Assembly (NCBI GenBank): GCA_001311565.1 | Contig: BBBM01000007.1 | Location: 1 to 64,000, forward strand | Direction: 5' to 3' | DNA: 64,000 nucleotides | Source of the DNA: Desulfothermus okinawensis JCM 13304 | GTDB taxonomy: Bacteria > Desulfobacterota > Desulfovibrionia > Desulfovibrionales > Desulfothermaceae | Shown here: positions 31,248 through 43,017 of the stretch, piece by piece | Position numbering within the stretch: the stretch's first letter is position 1 | How the letters are laid out: each line of letters starts with the position of its first letter | The notes under the pieces: model-generated | Databases searched by the model: none | Told to the model about the DNA's origin: nothing | Seen by the model: the letters and a program-made list of their open reading frames with translations, nothing else | Made by a program: the position numbers and the translations under genes

Positions 31248-31685
31248 ATGATATAAGGAATTTTTTTTGAAACAAGGGATAAATTTGCCCGATATGTAGG
31301 GATTGAAATAGTTGATGTGTCAAAGGGAAGGGCAAAGGTAAGGCTTAAAATAAGAGATGAGCACTTAAATGGAGTAAATATTGTGCATGGAGCAGTGTTG
31401 TTTGCATTAGCAGACTATGCCTTTGCCATAGCCTCAAATTCCCATGGAAGGGTAGCTGTTGCAATAAATGCAACTATTTCATTTGTAAAGGCTGTATCAA
31501 CGGGAACCATATTTGCCGAGGCTGTGGAACTGACTAAAAATTCAAAATTAGCAACCTATAAGGTTGATGTATTCCATGAATCAGGTGAGTTGCTCTCTGT
31601 TTTTCAGGGAACAGTCTATAGAAAAAGACAGTTTTTGAAAGATTTTGTTCAGGCAAAAGGGGAAAAACATGAGACAGATAATTGA
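31244..31685 (+). CDS. PaaI-type hotdog thioesterase, frame broken once
   Basis: Acyl-CoA thioesterase of the PaaI/DUF4442-like hotdog family, 146 residues corrected. It contains GIEIVDVSKGRAKVRLKI, NGVNIVHGAVLFALADYAFA and AINATISFVKAVSTG; the VHGAV stretch is the conserved helix start. A T run at 31261-31268 has one extra base right after MNDIRNFF. ATG overlaps the preceding stop (ATGA), and the next gene begins inside its last 17 bases, so three genes are coupled. Confidence 0.85.
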
Positions 31686-32634
31686 TAATATATTTAATAT
31701 ACAGATTCCAATGCCTAAAAATCCTTTAAAATACCTAAATTCATACTTTATTAAGGGAGATAATTACAATTTAATTGTAGATACAGGCCTAAATCATCCA
31801 GGGGCTGAAAGAATATTGTTTTCAGCAATTGATGAGTTAAATTTTTCTCCACAAAATACAAAATTGATTATAACACATATGCATTCTGACCATTGTGGAC
31901 TGGGCGTTAAGTTAAATCAAAATGGATTTAAAGTATATGTAAATCCTTTAGATGGAGAGATTATAAACAATCCCGTGGATTGGGATAAAATGATAGACTT
32001 TGCAAAAAAAATTGGGTATGCCTATACACAGACTTGAGCAGGCCAAGAGGGAACATCCTGGGTATAGATTTAGGCCCATTGGAAAAATTAACTACCTTGC
32101 CATGTTAGACAAAATGGTGTTTGACCTTGGAAATTTTAGATTTAGGGCCATACACACCCCAGGTCATACCCAGGGGCATATATGTTTATATGAGGAAGAG
32201 AGAAAGATATTTATATCAGGGATCATATTTTGTATAGCATAACTCCTAATATATCCCAATGGAAAGATAAGTATTACCCTTTGCAGGACTATTTAAAGAG
32301 TCTTGAAAAAGTAAGGGGCCTGGATGTAGATATGGTTTTACCAGGTCACAGAGAGATATTTTATGATCTAAAAGGGAGAATAGACGAGCTTGTATCCCAT
32401 CATAATAGGAGGCTTAAAGAAGTCTTGGGAATTGTATTTGATCATCCTGGAATAAGTTCATATGATGTTGCATCTTTTATGAACTGGGATATGGATTACA
32501 AATCATGGGACGAGTTTCCCATGGGACAGAGGTGGTTTGCAACAGGTGAGGCCCAGGCCCATTTAAATTATCTCTGTGAGCAGGGGAAGATAATTTGTAA
32601 GACTAACCATATATTAAAATATTACCCAGCATAG
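31669..32634 (+). CDS. Metallo-beta-lactamase fold hydrolase, frame broken twice
   Basis: Glyoxalase-II/RNase-Z-like hydrolase with two metals. The metal motif is THMHSDHCGLG; further ligands in TPGHTQGHICLY and SGDHIL; the closing VLPGHREIF. The C-terminal 130 residues form a helical winged domain as in LACTB2-type proteins. Breaks: one extra A at 32005-32011 and one missing G near 32220, which turns SGIIFCIA into SGDHILYS. Corrected 321 residues. Confidence 0.85.
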
Positions 32635-32696
32635 ATAGATGTATTTTGGCAATGATTTTCCATTAACCCTACAACCATATAAGGATAGAACTTCAT

Positions 32697-33710
32697 ATGT
32701 ATAAATACATCTTTGGTCCAGTGCCATCCAGGAGACTTGGAATGTCGCTGGGAGTAGATCTTGTCCCAAAGAAGGTATGTTCTTTAAATTGTGTATATTG
32801 TGAGGTTGGGAGAACTACAAATTTAACCTTAATGAGAGATGAATATGTACCTTTTGATGAGGTTAAGGAAGAACTGGTACATTATTTTAAAAACAATCCT
32901 GATCCCGACTATGTAACTTTTTCAGGTTCTGGAGAACCTACTTTAAATAGCAGGATTGGTGATGTAATAGAATTTATAAAAGATATAAGACCAGATTTGC
33001 CAGTTGCTGTACTAACAAATGGAACACTTTTTTTATGATAAAGGTGTTAGGAATTCATTGTTAAAGGCAGATTTAGTACTTCCCTCACTGGATGCTGCAA
33101 GTGAAGAAATTTTTAAAAAAAATGAATAGGCCACATAGGGATCTAAATGTTCAGATGCATATAGAAGGACTTATTTTATTCAGACAGGAGTTTTTAAATT
33201 CAATATGGTTAGAGGTGTTTATTCTTCCTGGATATAATGATAATACAGAAGAATTAACCCGTTTAAAGGAAATAATAAAAAAAAATTAATCCAGATGAAG
33301 TTCAGATAAATACACTAGATCGACCTGGTACAGTGGAGGGTCTAAGGGGTGCTGATTATAATGAACTTAAAAATATTTTGAACATTTTTAATATGGAGAA
33401 TGTAAGGATAATATCTTCCATATTAGAAGCACAAAACAGAGTGTCATACAGAAAGGATATTGAATCCACTATTTTTGAGACAATTAAAAGAAGGCCATGT
33501 ACAGTGGAAGATTTAATTAAGATATTAAATATACCTGAAAATGAGTTAAAGAAGTATCTGGCAATTTTATTGAATGCCAATAAAGTTGAAACAGTTATAC
33601 AACATAGGGGAGTATTTTATAAAACAAAGGAACAAGTTTCTTACCCCAAGTTTATCAAAACTTGGGGTAATTGGTCAAAAAAATATAAAATTTTCTTGAC
33701 AGGGATTTGA
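32697..33710 (+). CDS. Radical SAM protein (MoaA/NifB-like), frame broken
   Basis: Radical SAM enzyme of the group with YKYIFGPVPSRRLGMSLGVD at the start and the cluster motif CSLNCVYCEVG. Also FSGSGEPTLN and VAVLTNGTLF. The C-terminal 100 residues look like a winged-helix domain (ESTIFETIKRRPCTVEDLIK). Frame changes at A/T runs near 33030-33034, 33112-33121 and 33279-33286. The 3' end lies in palindromic repeat d; one missing C there would stop the protein at the TAA of the repeat. Substrate unknown. Confidence 0.82.
33641..33670. repeat. Palindromic repeat, copy d
   Basis: TTACCCCAAGTTT and AAAACTTGGGGTAA around ATC, an almost perfect palindrome at the 3' end of the radical SAM gene. Confidence 0.75.
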
Positions 33711-33779
33711 TAGTTGTATAGCGATATAGCGATGAAATTGTTGCTTTATAGGGTATATGATTAACCAAGGGACAGATAA

Positions 33780-35157
33780 ATGGGTAGAAAAAGATTATTT
33801 TCTTTTATTTTTTTTATTGGTTTTCTTTTAAGTTTTAGTAATTTTTTTATATGCAAGAACAAAGAGATTTATTCTTATTAAAAATTTACAGGGTTGTGTA
33901 GAAACTGCTTTAAAGTACAGCCCTATGCTAAATGAAAAAGCCTATGATATTAAGGCCAAGGAAAAGGCTATCTCCATTGCAAAATCAGACTTTTTCCCAC
34001 ACATTGATTTAAAAGGATCTTATGTGAGATCGGAGTATCCCAATAGAGTTATATTTGCCCATGAAAATAACCAGCCAGGGATATTTAATAAGGATTTATT
34101 TCAAGGATCAGTGGAACTAACACTCCCTATATTTTTAGGAGGAAAGAGGGTTTATAACTACAAAGCTGCAAGGCTTTTAAAGGACATTTCAGTTAATATA
34201 CATTTTTTTTACCAAACAAGAGCTCATTTATAACATAGTTTCTACATATTTAAAGATAATTGAGACAAAAAAAGGCCATATTGGCAGTGGATAAGAATAT
34301 TGAATTATTAAATAAACAACTAGAGGATATAGACCTGAAATTAAAGGTGGGAAAGGTTGCTCCAGTGGATCGTTTAAAGGTATTGGTTCCCATTGCCAGT
34401 TTAAAGGCCAGGAAAAAGACCTTGGAACAAGATACTATAGTCTTAAAACAGATTTTAAAAAGATTAATTGGCGTAGGGGATGATGCTAAAATACATATAG
34501 ATGAGAATGAAAAGATTGACTTTAAATTAAAATACAATTTAACAGATATTGATAGATTATTTTCACTTGCAAAACAAAATAGACCAGAATACAAGGTGGC
34601 AAAGGAAAAAGTTGATGTTGCCAAACTAAATCTAAAAAAAACAAAAGGCCACCAGACTTCCAGCTATTACTCTATCATCAAGTTATAACTTGAGATCAGG
34701 TTCCCCATATAGTCAAGATGGGCCCCCTGGTGCAATTGATCATGAAGACTACTATCAGGCATCATTAAATATAAATATCCCCTTGTTTTATGGGGGAGCA
34801 ATTGTAAACAATATCTCAAAGTCTCAAATGGAACTCTTTGCTGCGAGGCAAAGTTTAAGGGATTTAGAGCTCCAGTTAAAAAGAGATATAACCCAGGCAA
34901 TATCAGAGATTATCTCAGCTAAATATAGCCTGGAGGCTGCTTATAATAATAAAAGGCTGGCCATTGAGGTGCTCAGGATTGAAAAACTAAAATACAAAAA
35001 TGGTAAAAACACAATAAATGATGTGCTAGATGCACATGCAAATTTACTCACGTCAGAACTAGATTATGTAACATATTCGTTTAAATATGATATTTCTAAA
35101 TTAAATCTATATAAGGCAATTGGTTATGATCTTAACAAAGCTTTGGAAAATAAATGA
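33780..35157 (+). CDS. TolC-family outer membrane factor, frame broken four times
   Basis: Outer membrane channel of a tripartite efflux pump, 457 residues corrected. Signal peptide FSFIFFIGFLLSFSNFLYA. Helical repeats typical of TolC: YSPMLNEKAYDIKAKEKAIS, DFFPHIDLKGSY and, in the second half, ARQSLRDLELQLKRDITQAI with ISAKYSLEAAYNNKRLAIEV. Extra bases at 33847-33853, 34203-34210, 34266-34272 and 34635-34642. First gene of a three-gene efflux operon. Confidence 0.88.
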
Positions 35158-36373
35158 GGTATGATCTATGGATAGAAAAAAATAAGAGATTAGTGTTAAT
35201 TGCCAGTATAGTAATTTTAGTCATTATAATGATGTTATTTGTAATAAAGGCAAAGAAGCGCCTTGCTTTAGCCCCAGTTTTTAAGATTCGTCCAGTTCCA
35301 GTTAATGTGGCAAGGATTACAAAAAAAAGGATTTAAGCTTTAAGATACATTATTTGGCAAGATTGGAATCAGATTTATCGTCAGACATTAGCCCAAGGAT
35401 AACTGCTCAAATAATAGAGATGTATAAAGATGAAGGGGACGTTGTAAAAAAAAGGAGATCTTCTCTGTAAGTTGTATGATGAAGATATATTAAATAACAT
35501 AAAAGAGATAGATGCAAAAATTGAAGAGCTAAAGGCAAAGATCAGTGGAGCAAAGGCTGATATTTTATCTGCTGAAAGTGAATATCAATATTTATCTAAT
35601 GAATATAAAAGGATTAAAGAGTTATACAAAGGAAAGGCTGCAAGTAAATCTTCCTTAGATGAAATAGAAGCAAGATATAACATATCAAAGCAAAAGGTAT
35701 CGGCCTTGAAAGAAAATTATAAGTCTCTTAAAAGTGCTTTAAATGGAGCCTATGCAATATTAAATCAGGCCAAGGTAAAATTATCTTATACAGAGTTACG
35801 GGCACCTTATGATGGTGTCATCTCAGAGCGTCTTTTAGATGTTGGAGATATGGCAATTATATCTAAACCAATTTTTCGTATGTATTCACCAGACAAAGCA
35901 AAGCTGGTATTTTCTATGGTTCAGGAAGATGTAGCCCATGTTAAACCAGGTGTTACAGTAAAAATAAACTGGCCCAAGGAATACAGAAATATAAATCTTC
36001 CTCAACTTGCCAGAATAACAAAAGTCTATCCTTCCATGACATCCGGTAAGACCACTCTTGTTGAAGCTTATTTAGGAAGATTGCCCAAAATAGTTAAAAT
36101 AGGAAGTTTTATTCCTGTTGATGTATTTGTAAAAAAAAGAGATGGGACTTTGCATACCATCTTCTGGAATTGTTCCAATAAAAGGAAATTTAAAGGGTGT
36201 ATATTTAGTAAAAAAACAACAAGCTAGAACTTGTTCAAGTACAGGTTAAATTGAGCACACCTGAATATAGCATTATTGAGGGTAAAATAAAAGAAGGTGA
36301 TATGGTGGTTGTTGGAGATTATTTAAAATGGACCAAACTATCCCCTGGAATGGAGGTTAGGGTAGTTCTATGA
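35154..36373 (+). CDS. RND efflux membrane fusion protein, frame broken four times
   Basis: Periplasmic adaptor anchored by one N-terminal helix (LVLIASIVILVIIMMLFVI). Corrected 404 residues with the family layout: lipoyl half EMYKDEGDVVKKGDLLCKLY, a long coiled-coil hairpin, the second lipoyl half YTELRAPYDGVISERLLDVG and a beta-barrel. Extra bases at A runs near 35322-35329 (two), 35447-35454, 36130-36137 and 36210-36217. ATG overlaps the tolC stop (ATGA). A second ATG at 35168 with GAGG is possible if one A is removed there. Confidence 0.88.
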
Positions 36374-39300
36374 AACCACATGAGTTTGCAATAAAACATC
36401 CTTGGGCAGTACTTGTTATATCTTTACTTATTTCCATTATGGGTATTAGGGCATTTTTTTACAATGCCCACTGAGTATTTTCCAGATACCCACAGGCCTC
36501 AGGTGGCTGTTATTACAGTGGAACCTGGTGCATCTTCTGAAGATATAAGCCATAGGATAACCCAGGTGCTTGAAAAGGAACTCTACTCCATAGACAAGGT
36601 CAGGAAAATAACTTCATCCTCTAGGGATGAGGTATCAGCAATTAGTGTAGAGTTTGAATATACCAAACCAATTGCACAGGCTGTTGTGGATGTTACCAAC
36701 GCCATATCAAGGGTAAGAGCAGATCTTCCAGGAGATATACTAGAGCCAAGGATATATAAAATTACAGATGCAACAAGACCTGTTTTGACTCTGGCACTTA
36801 GCCCCAAAAAAAGGTAGTAACTTAAGTTTAACCCACATACGACTGTTAGCTGAAAACCAGATAAAGGACTACCTTTTAAATATAGACGGAGTATCTGATA
36901 TAGATGTATTTGGTGCACATAAACCAGAAATTGCAGTAATCCTAAATAAAGATAAATTGGATGGGTATAAATTGACCTATTTAGATGTACTTGCTGCAAT
37001 AAAAAAAAGCAAAATATTGCAACCCCATCTGGACCAATTTATACAAAGGATAGTGAGATTTTAATAAAAACAGAGGGGGAATTTAGTAACTTAGATGATC
37101 TTAAAAATCTGACAGTAGCAAAGGAAGATAATGCATACATCCTCTTAAAGGACGTGGCAGATGTTAGATTTTCTTACAAGGATCCCTCCAGTTATATCAT
37201 GGGAATTTCCATCCTGCCATAGCAATAAATATTTTAAGGCCTGATGGTGGGAGTGTTATTAATGCAATAAAAAAACGTAAAAGCACATCTTCCTCAAATG
37301 GAGAAAATGTGGCCTCAAATAAAATTTGAGATAACAGATGATCAAGAGCCACTTATAGATAGAAATACCTCGGGTATGAGGTCATCCTTATACATGGCCA
37401 TAGTACTTACTGTGATTATTATATTCTTGTTTTTAGCTGATGTTCGTGCATCTGCCATCTCCTTAATTAGTATCCCTCTTTCCTTTTTATTTGGCGTAAC
37501 ACTTTTAAGCCTTACTAAATATACCATAAACATTGTGACTTTATCAGGTCTTATTATTGCAACTGGTATGGTTGTGGATGCAACGGTAGTTGTGATTGAG
37601 AATATAAATAGATACAAAAGGGATTATAAAGGTGATCCTCCTACATTAGTTAGGGATGCTGTATCTGAGATATTGCTCTCCATTGTGGCTGGAATGCTAA
37701 CCACAGTTGTGATGATTGTCCCCATTATGTTTGCTGGTGGATATGTGGAAAAGGTACTGAGGCAATTTACCTTAGTGCTTGCCCTATCTCTAGTTGGTTC
37801 ATTGCTTGCAGCAGTATTTGTTGTACCACCTCTGGCCTTAAAATTTGGGTCTTCTGAAGGTAACAAAAAAAAATGTATTAGAAAGGTCTGTTTTGTGGTT
37901 TGGAAAACTCATTGATAAAATAGCAGATGGTTATGTAGCACTTTTAAAGGTATGTCTCAGACACAGGTTTGTTACCATGATTTTGGTGGTGATATTTTTT
38001 TGTTATAAGTGTGAAAATTACAATCCCTATAATTGGGAGAGAACTTATGCCGCCAATGGATACAGGTATTATGAAGATATTTTTTTGAGATATCTCCAAG
38101 TGCAAAGATATCTGAGATGGAAAAGGTACTAACGGAAGTGGAGAATGTAATAAAAAAAACAAAAAGGGGTTATGTCAGTATCCTCTGTTGTTGGGTCTGA
38201 ACCAGGTGAGATATCCTTTGGAGCAGGTGGCCAGACAAAACAACAGGCACAAATCACAATAAATTTAGTTACCAGAGACAAAAGGGATAAAACCATATGG
38301 GAAATTGAGGATAAAATAAGAAAGGAGTTAGATACTATCCCTGGCATTAAGACCTACCAGGTGTATGAGTTTGGTGCTACACCAATGGCCACATCCAGGG
38401 CACCCATTGATTTTGTTATATATGGAGATTCTCCCAAAAGGCTTTCAGAATTGGCTGATATTATAAAAAAAACGTATGCACGGAGTCAAAGGGCTCTATG
38501 ACTTTCACAGGAGCTGGTGGCTGGATAAGCCAGAATTTAGGGTTATTGTAAAACAGAGGATTGCAAGATATTATGGGGTGAGTCCTGAAGATGTTGCTGA
38601 GCAGCTTAATCTTCAAATTGGTGGTGTTGTGCCATCTAAGTTTAGACTCAAAGACTTTCTAGATGTGCCAATTCGTATATCCTTAGAAGACTCATCCATT
38701 AAAAATAAGGAGGACCTGTTAAATTTGACTATTTTTACCCCTAGAGGAAAAGTCCCCTTAAGGACACTGGCTGATGTAGAGTTTCATAATGTCCAGACAG
38801 TTATCACGAGGAAGATCTAAAAAATACTATTGATCTAACTGGCTACAATAGAATCTATAGACTCACCCAGGTAATGGAACAGATGAAACAGAGGTTAAAG
38901 GGGCTACATTTTCCAGAAGGCTATGGAATAAAAATATCTGGAACAGTTGCTGATATGAAGGATTCAATGCCCCGTGTAATGAAGGCAGTAGTTTTAGGAT
39001 TTGCTTTACTTATTGTGCTTTTGGCAGGTACCTTTGAGTCTTTTTCTCTTCCCTTACCAATACTCATTGCAATTCCCCTGGCAGTAATGGGGTCTCTTTG
39101 GGGGCTTTTGATTTACAATAAACCCATGTGTATGCCTGCGATGATGGGAATGTTGCTCCTTGCTGGGATTGTCATAAATAACTCAATATTTTTGATAGAT
39201 TTTATAAAACAGGCCAGAAATAAAGGTATGGAGAGAAACGAGGCACTTATAAATTCAGTAAGACTTAGACTAAGGCCAGTTTTAATGACCACTATTTCTA

Positions 39301-39473
39301 CCTTTGTTGGTATGTTGCCAATAATATATGAAACAGCTGTTGGTTTAGAAAGGATGTCCCCCTTGGGAACTGCTGCAGGCTTTGGACTCCTTGTAGGAAC
39401 TGTAATGACAATGGTCATCACCCCAGTGACATACTCTCTTTTAGATGATTTGGGTCAGTTTTTCAGAAAATAG
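36370..39473 (+). CDS. RND multidrug/hydrophobe efflux pump, frame broken many times
   Basis: AcrB-type inner membrane pump of about 1030 residues. N-terminus AIKHPWAVLVISLLISIMGI, periplasmic DTHRPQVAVITVEPGASSED, TM4 LSGLIIATGMVVDATVVVIE, and TM10-11 MGMLLLAGIVINNSIFLIDF with RLRPVLMTTISTFVGMLPI. TM4 has a single Asp (VVDAT) where AcrB has two, as in heavy-metal or hydrophobe exporters. Frame changes at A/T runs near 36454, 36807, 37004, 37270, 37866, 38000, 38080, 38150 and 38464, and around 38817. Start overlaps the adaptor stop. Confidence 0.88.
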
Positions 39474-40429
39474 GCCATTGTTTTTCATGCCATACACAGC
39501 AGCTCCCCAGAGTCCACTATCTTGATCTGTGATAAGATATACAGGGATATCTTTTAATATGTGTGACATGGTTTCAGAATTTATAAACTCCTCAGCAAAG
39601 ACAGGATTCATTACTATTTCAGGATTTCGTGCAGCAATTCCCCCAGCAATATAAAGACCTCTCAAGCATAAGATATTCATAGCAAAATCCCTGCAAACCC
39701 TTCCGTAAAAACGGGCCATCCACCTAAGTGTCTCAGGGTATTCACTTAATCTTTTGGTAATTTCTTCAGGGGTTAATTTCTCTCCAGTCAAAAAGGAATG
39801 TATAAGCTTTAGCCCCCTTCCAGATACAACTATATTTTCTGTTATTTGTTTTAGATTTGTTTTTTTTCCTACAAAACTCAAAAAAATTCAAATTCTATTT
39901 TGTTCAAAAAAAGGGAAATAACTATGTCCCCCTTCTGACGGAAACACCACAAAATCATCTTCTACAGGGAAAACCAATGCCTTGCCAAGTGCTGTACCAG
40001 CACCAATAACCCCAATGGGATATGAATGTGAGGGTGTACCATAAATCACCTGGATTGCCTTTTTGCCAATAGGACTAATTGTGGCATACCCCTGGGCCAG
40101 AAAATCATTTATGAGATACGCCTTTTTTTAAAAGACCTTTTTTTTATCACCTTTGATAGGTCCACATCCCATGGTATATAGGGTGGAAAGGAATACATGT
40201 TATCTTTAACTGGTCCTGCCACAGCAATTATGGCTATATCTGCTTTTTCTATTTTTTTTTTAAAACCTGAGTCCTTGAGCTTTTCAATTAGATGTTCAAA
40301 GGAACTAGCTTCTTTTGTCTTTAACCAGATTTTGTCTTTCATCACAAGGCCCTGGTTGTCTATATATTCAAATAGGGCAAATCTGCTATTGGTGCCTCCT
40401 ATGTCTGCTGCTAGGATGTATTTATTCAT
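39441..40429 (-). CDS. glk: Glucokinase, frame broken
   Basis: ATP glucokinase of the bacterial Glk family. Starts MNKYILAADIGGTNSRFALF (phosphate-1 motif), then AIIAVAGPVKDN, PWDVD, GVIGAGTALGKAL, FPSEGGHS and AARNPEIVMNPVF near the end. About 328 residues. Breaks at A/T runs near 40127-40145, 39866-39872 and 39905-39911. The 3' end overlaps the convergent RND gene by about 33 bases as written; a further indel there may shorten it. Confidence 0.85.
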
Positions 40430-40484
40430 TTATTTTGATTTAATACTATTACTATTATTTTGTTAAAAAAATAGATAGTTAGCT

Positions 40485-40886
40485 TTATCTAAGCCCTTTG
40501 GATCTAAAAAATGGTGCATATTTTTGGTCTGTGCCCAGGATATGATTCTTTAACCATTTTTTTTAGAAATTCCATAAGCTCCAGGGTTACCACTTCCTTA
40601 CCAGCTTGAAAATCTTTGTAAATATCCAACACCTTTTCTGCAAACTTATCATGTTCCCTTTTGTGGGCAAGATAACCTGGATATTTAAACTCCTCCATAT
40701 ATTTTTCTTCTGTTCCAAAGTGTACATCTACATATGAGGCAAGATCCTGCATAATTTTATCTAACACTTTTTTTGCCCTGTCCTGTTTTTATTGCAGAGT
40801 AGAGTTCATTTATCATATTAACAAGTTTTTTTATGCTGATCATCTATTTCTCTTACTCCAACTGAGAATGAATCTTCCCATTTCAT
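40485..40886 (-). CDS. Bacteriohemerythrin, frame broken three times
   Basis: Non-haem diiron O2-binding protein, 132 residues corrected. Opens MKWEDSFSVGVREIDDQHKK and keeps the iron ligands in IDDQH, HFGTEEKYM, YLAHKREHDKF and NHILGTDQKY. Extra A in runs near 40560, 40772-40778 and 40828-40834. It follows the H-NOX gene by ten bases on the same strand, so chemoreceptor, NO sensor and O2 carrier are likely transcribed together. Confidence 0.9.
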
Positions 40887-40896
40887 ATAAACATTA

Positions 40897-41436
40897 TCAG
40901 AACCGCCATCCCGTTTTGACAAAAAAATTAATTTGTGCAACAGCCCTATCATTTCCTAAAACCTTAACTGAGATATCAGCTTCCTCACCCATAAGTTTTG
41001 CCATGCCATTTAAAATTCCCTCAAAATATGGGAAAAGTCCCCTTTTTGAAATATATGTCATCTCCAGAATATCCCCTTTGTCATTGTACTCAAATCTTGG
41101 AGGGGTAATACCTGGGAGCTGCTTAGTTAATTCTTCATGCACCTCATTCATATTCAACAAGAATTCCTTATAGGTATTAAACCTAAAGTATCTACCATAG
41201 ACCTTTTTGTATACAAATGGTGTGTAAAAACCAAGTCCATATAAAATTTCTTCAGGGGGCTTAGAGGTGTGCCTAGATGCTATGTTTGCCATTTCCTTTA
41301 TAACTGAATCTGGATAGCTCTCTGTAGCCAAAAATACAGGATTTCCCAATTCTTGTTGTAGTTGTTTATAAATATCATCCCCAAATTCTTCTCTTATATA
41401 ATCCTGCATGAGCTTAGGCAAAATTCCCTTCATCAT
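40897..41436 (-). CDS. H-NOX haem NO/O2-binding sensor
   Basis: Stand-alone haem-NO-binding domain, 179 residues, intact. Starts [20 protein letters not shown]; the proximal histidine is in NMNEVHEEL, and the haem-propionate motif Y-x-S-x-R is YISKRG. PGITPPRF before it is also conserved. It has no fused output domain and sits directly behind a chemoreceptor whose stop (after one base correction) overlaps its ATGATG. Likely signals NO to that receptor. Confidence 0.92.
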   Translation of the reverse strand: MMKGILPKLMQDYIREEFGDDIYKQLQQELGNPVFLATESYPDSVIKEMANIASRHTSKPPEEILYGLGFYTPFVYKKVYGRYFRFNTYKEFLLNMNEVHEELTKQLPGITPPRFEYNDKGDILEMTYISKRGLFPYFEGILNGMAKLMGEEADISVKVLGNDRAVAQINFFVKTGWRF

Positions 41437-42731
41437 CCTGTACTGGACTCACCAATATCTTTTTGGGGCCTTTTTTTTAGCCATAAGTTGTTTAAAAACC
41501 TTTGTTAGCTCAATTGACTGGGTGGCCAATTCATTAATATAGTTTGAAGTTTCATCTATTTCATCGGCTATTTCCTGGGCTAGACTGTGGACCTCTGATA
41601 CTGCCCTGTTTATTTCCTCTGATGTTGCTGACTGTTCTTCTGAAGCAGTTGCTATTGACTGGATTTGAAAATTGGTATCATCCACAAAACGCACAATCTC
41701 ATTTAATGCGTTTCCAGATTCATTTACCAAATGAGTTGTTTCTTCAACTGAAATTTCTGTATCCTCCATATTTTTTTACACTGAGTTCCATTACCTCCTG
41801 AATGGCAGCTATTTTGTCCCCAACTATCTTTGTGGAATTCATTGTCTTTTCAGCAAGCTTTCTAACCTCATCTGCAACCACTGCAAATCCGCGGCCAGCC
41901 TCTCCTGCCCTTGCAGCTTCAATGGCTGCATTTAAGGCCAGCAAATTGGTTTGATCTGCAATCTCACTAATAACCCCCATAACTTCTCCAATAGACATGA
42001 CCTCGTCATTTAATTTTCTTATTATTTCCCTTAATTCCTGGCTTTTTTTCTTTGACTACATCCATAGCGGAAATGGACTGACTAACTATATTGGCGCCAT
42101 TTTCAGCTACCTTTTTTTGCCTCACTTGAGTTTTCAGATGCCATAGCTGCCTGTTTGGCAATTTCCAGTACTGTTGAATTCATCTCTTCCATGGCAGTTG
42201 CAGTTTCAGCCATCCTCTCTGTCTGAGTCTTTGTCTTATCTTTAATTTCAATGGCCATGGAATTTATGGTTTCAGAACTTAAATTGATTTTCTCTGATAT
42301 TTCAAATGCCATTTGTGTTACATTTTCCATATTGGTAATTATTCTGTCCTTTTCTTGTAATGCATTATTTAAAGACCCTAGTTGTTCTTTTAGCTGAAGA
42401 TGATCTGTTTTAATAGTTTCAATTTCTTTATTTAATTTTTCGTTTTTCTTAAATATATCTTCTATAAATTTTAATGTTTCTTTTTTTCTCTAATAACTCA
42501 ATTGAGTCTATATTTATATGCTCAAATCCTCTAGTTTCTATTATCTCCCTTAAAAATCTCCATTCATTTTCTTCATTTCCTTCTTTAATAAAAAAATGCA
42601 AGAATACAGGGTATGGACGAAGCTAACACTGTTCCAATAACTAGTTGTAAATCTACAATTTTCAGCAGATATAGTATTATAGTAATTAAAGATACTCCAA
42701 CTCCCCATCCAATTATCAAATATTTTTTCAT
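41434..42731 (-). CDS. Methyl-accepting chemotaxis protein, frame broken
   Basis: Membrane chemoreceptor of about 430 residues. The start [20 protein letters not shown] and the next hydrophobic stretch form two membrane helices with almost no periplasmic domain, then a coiled coil and the signalling tip [20 protein letters not shown] followed by [17 protein letters not shown]. Lack of a sensor domain fits signalling through the adjacent H-NOX protein. Breaks at T/A runs near 41470-41477, 41768-41774, 42046, 42110-42116, 42481-42488 and 42590. GGGG precedes the start. Confidence 0.88.
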
Positions 42732-42970
42732 GATTAATCCCCCTATAATATTTTTTATCGTCATTTAACTATGTGAAGTTTAAAAATTTTTTTAACATAT
42801 TTGCAAGTATAAAGTCGATTTTCTGTTTTTCTATTTACTTCTTGATTGAGCATAAAATTGAAGTTGGATAATAGGATGATAAGTTCATGGTAAAATTTCT
42901 ATAGAAGGAGTGAATTAAAACTAATTTGATAAGATATAAAAATTATGAATAAAGTTTAAGCCCCCCTGCT

Positions 42971-43005
42971 AACCCGAGTCTATCAAAATGACAAACTCGG
43001 GTTAA
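42971..43005. repeat. Palindromic repeat, copy e
   Basis: AACCCGAGT and ACTCGGGTT around an AT loop, 13 bases past the stop of the persulfide-dioxygenase-like gene. Central pair is G:C here. Confidence 0.7.
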
Positions 43006-43017
43006 AGGGCCTTGATT

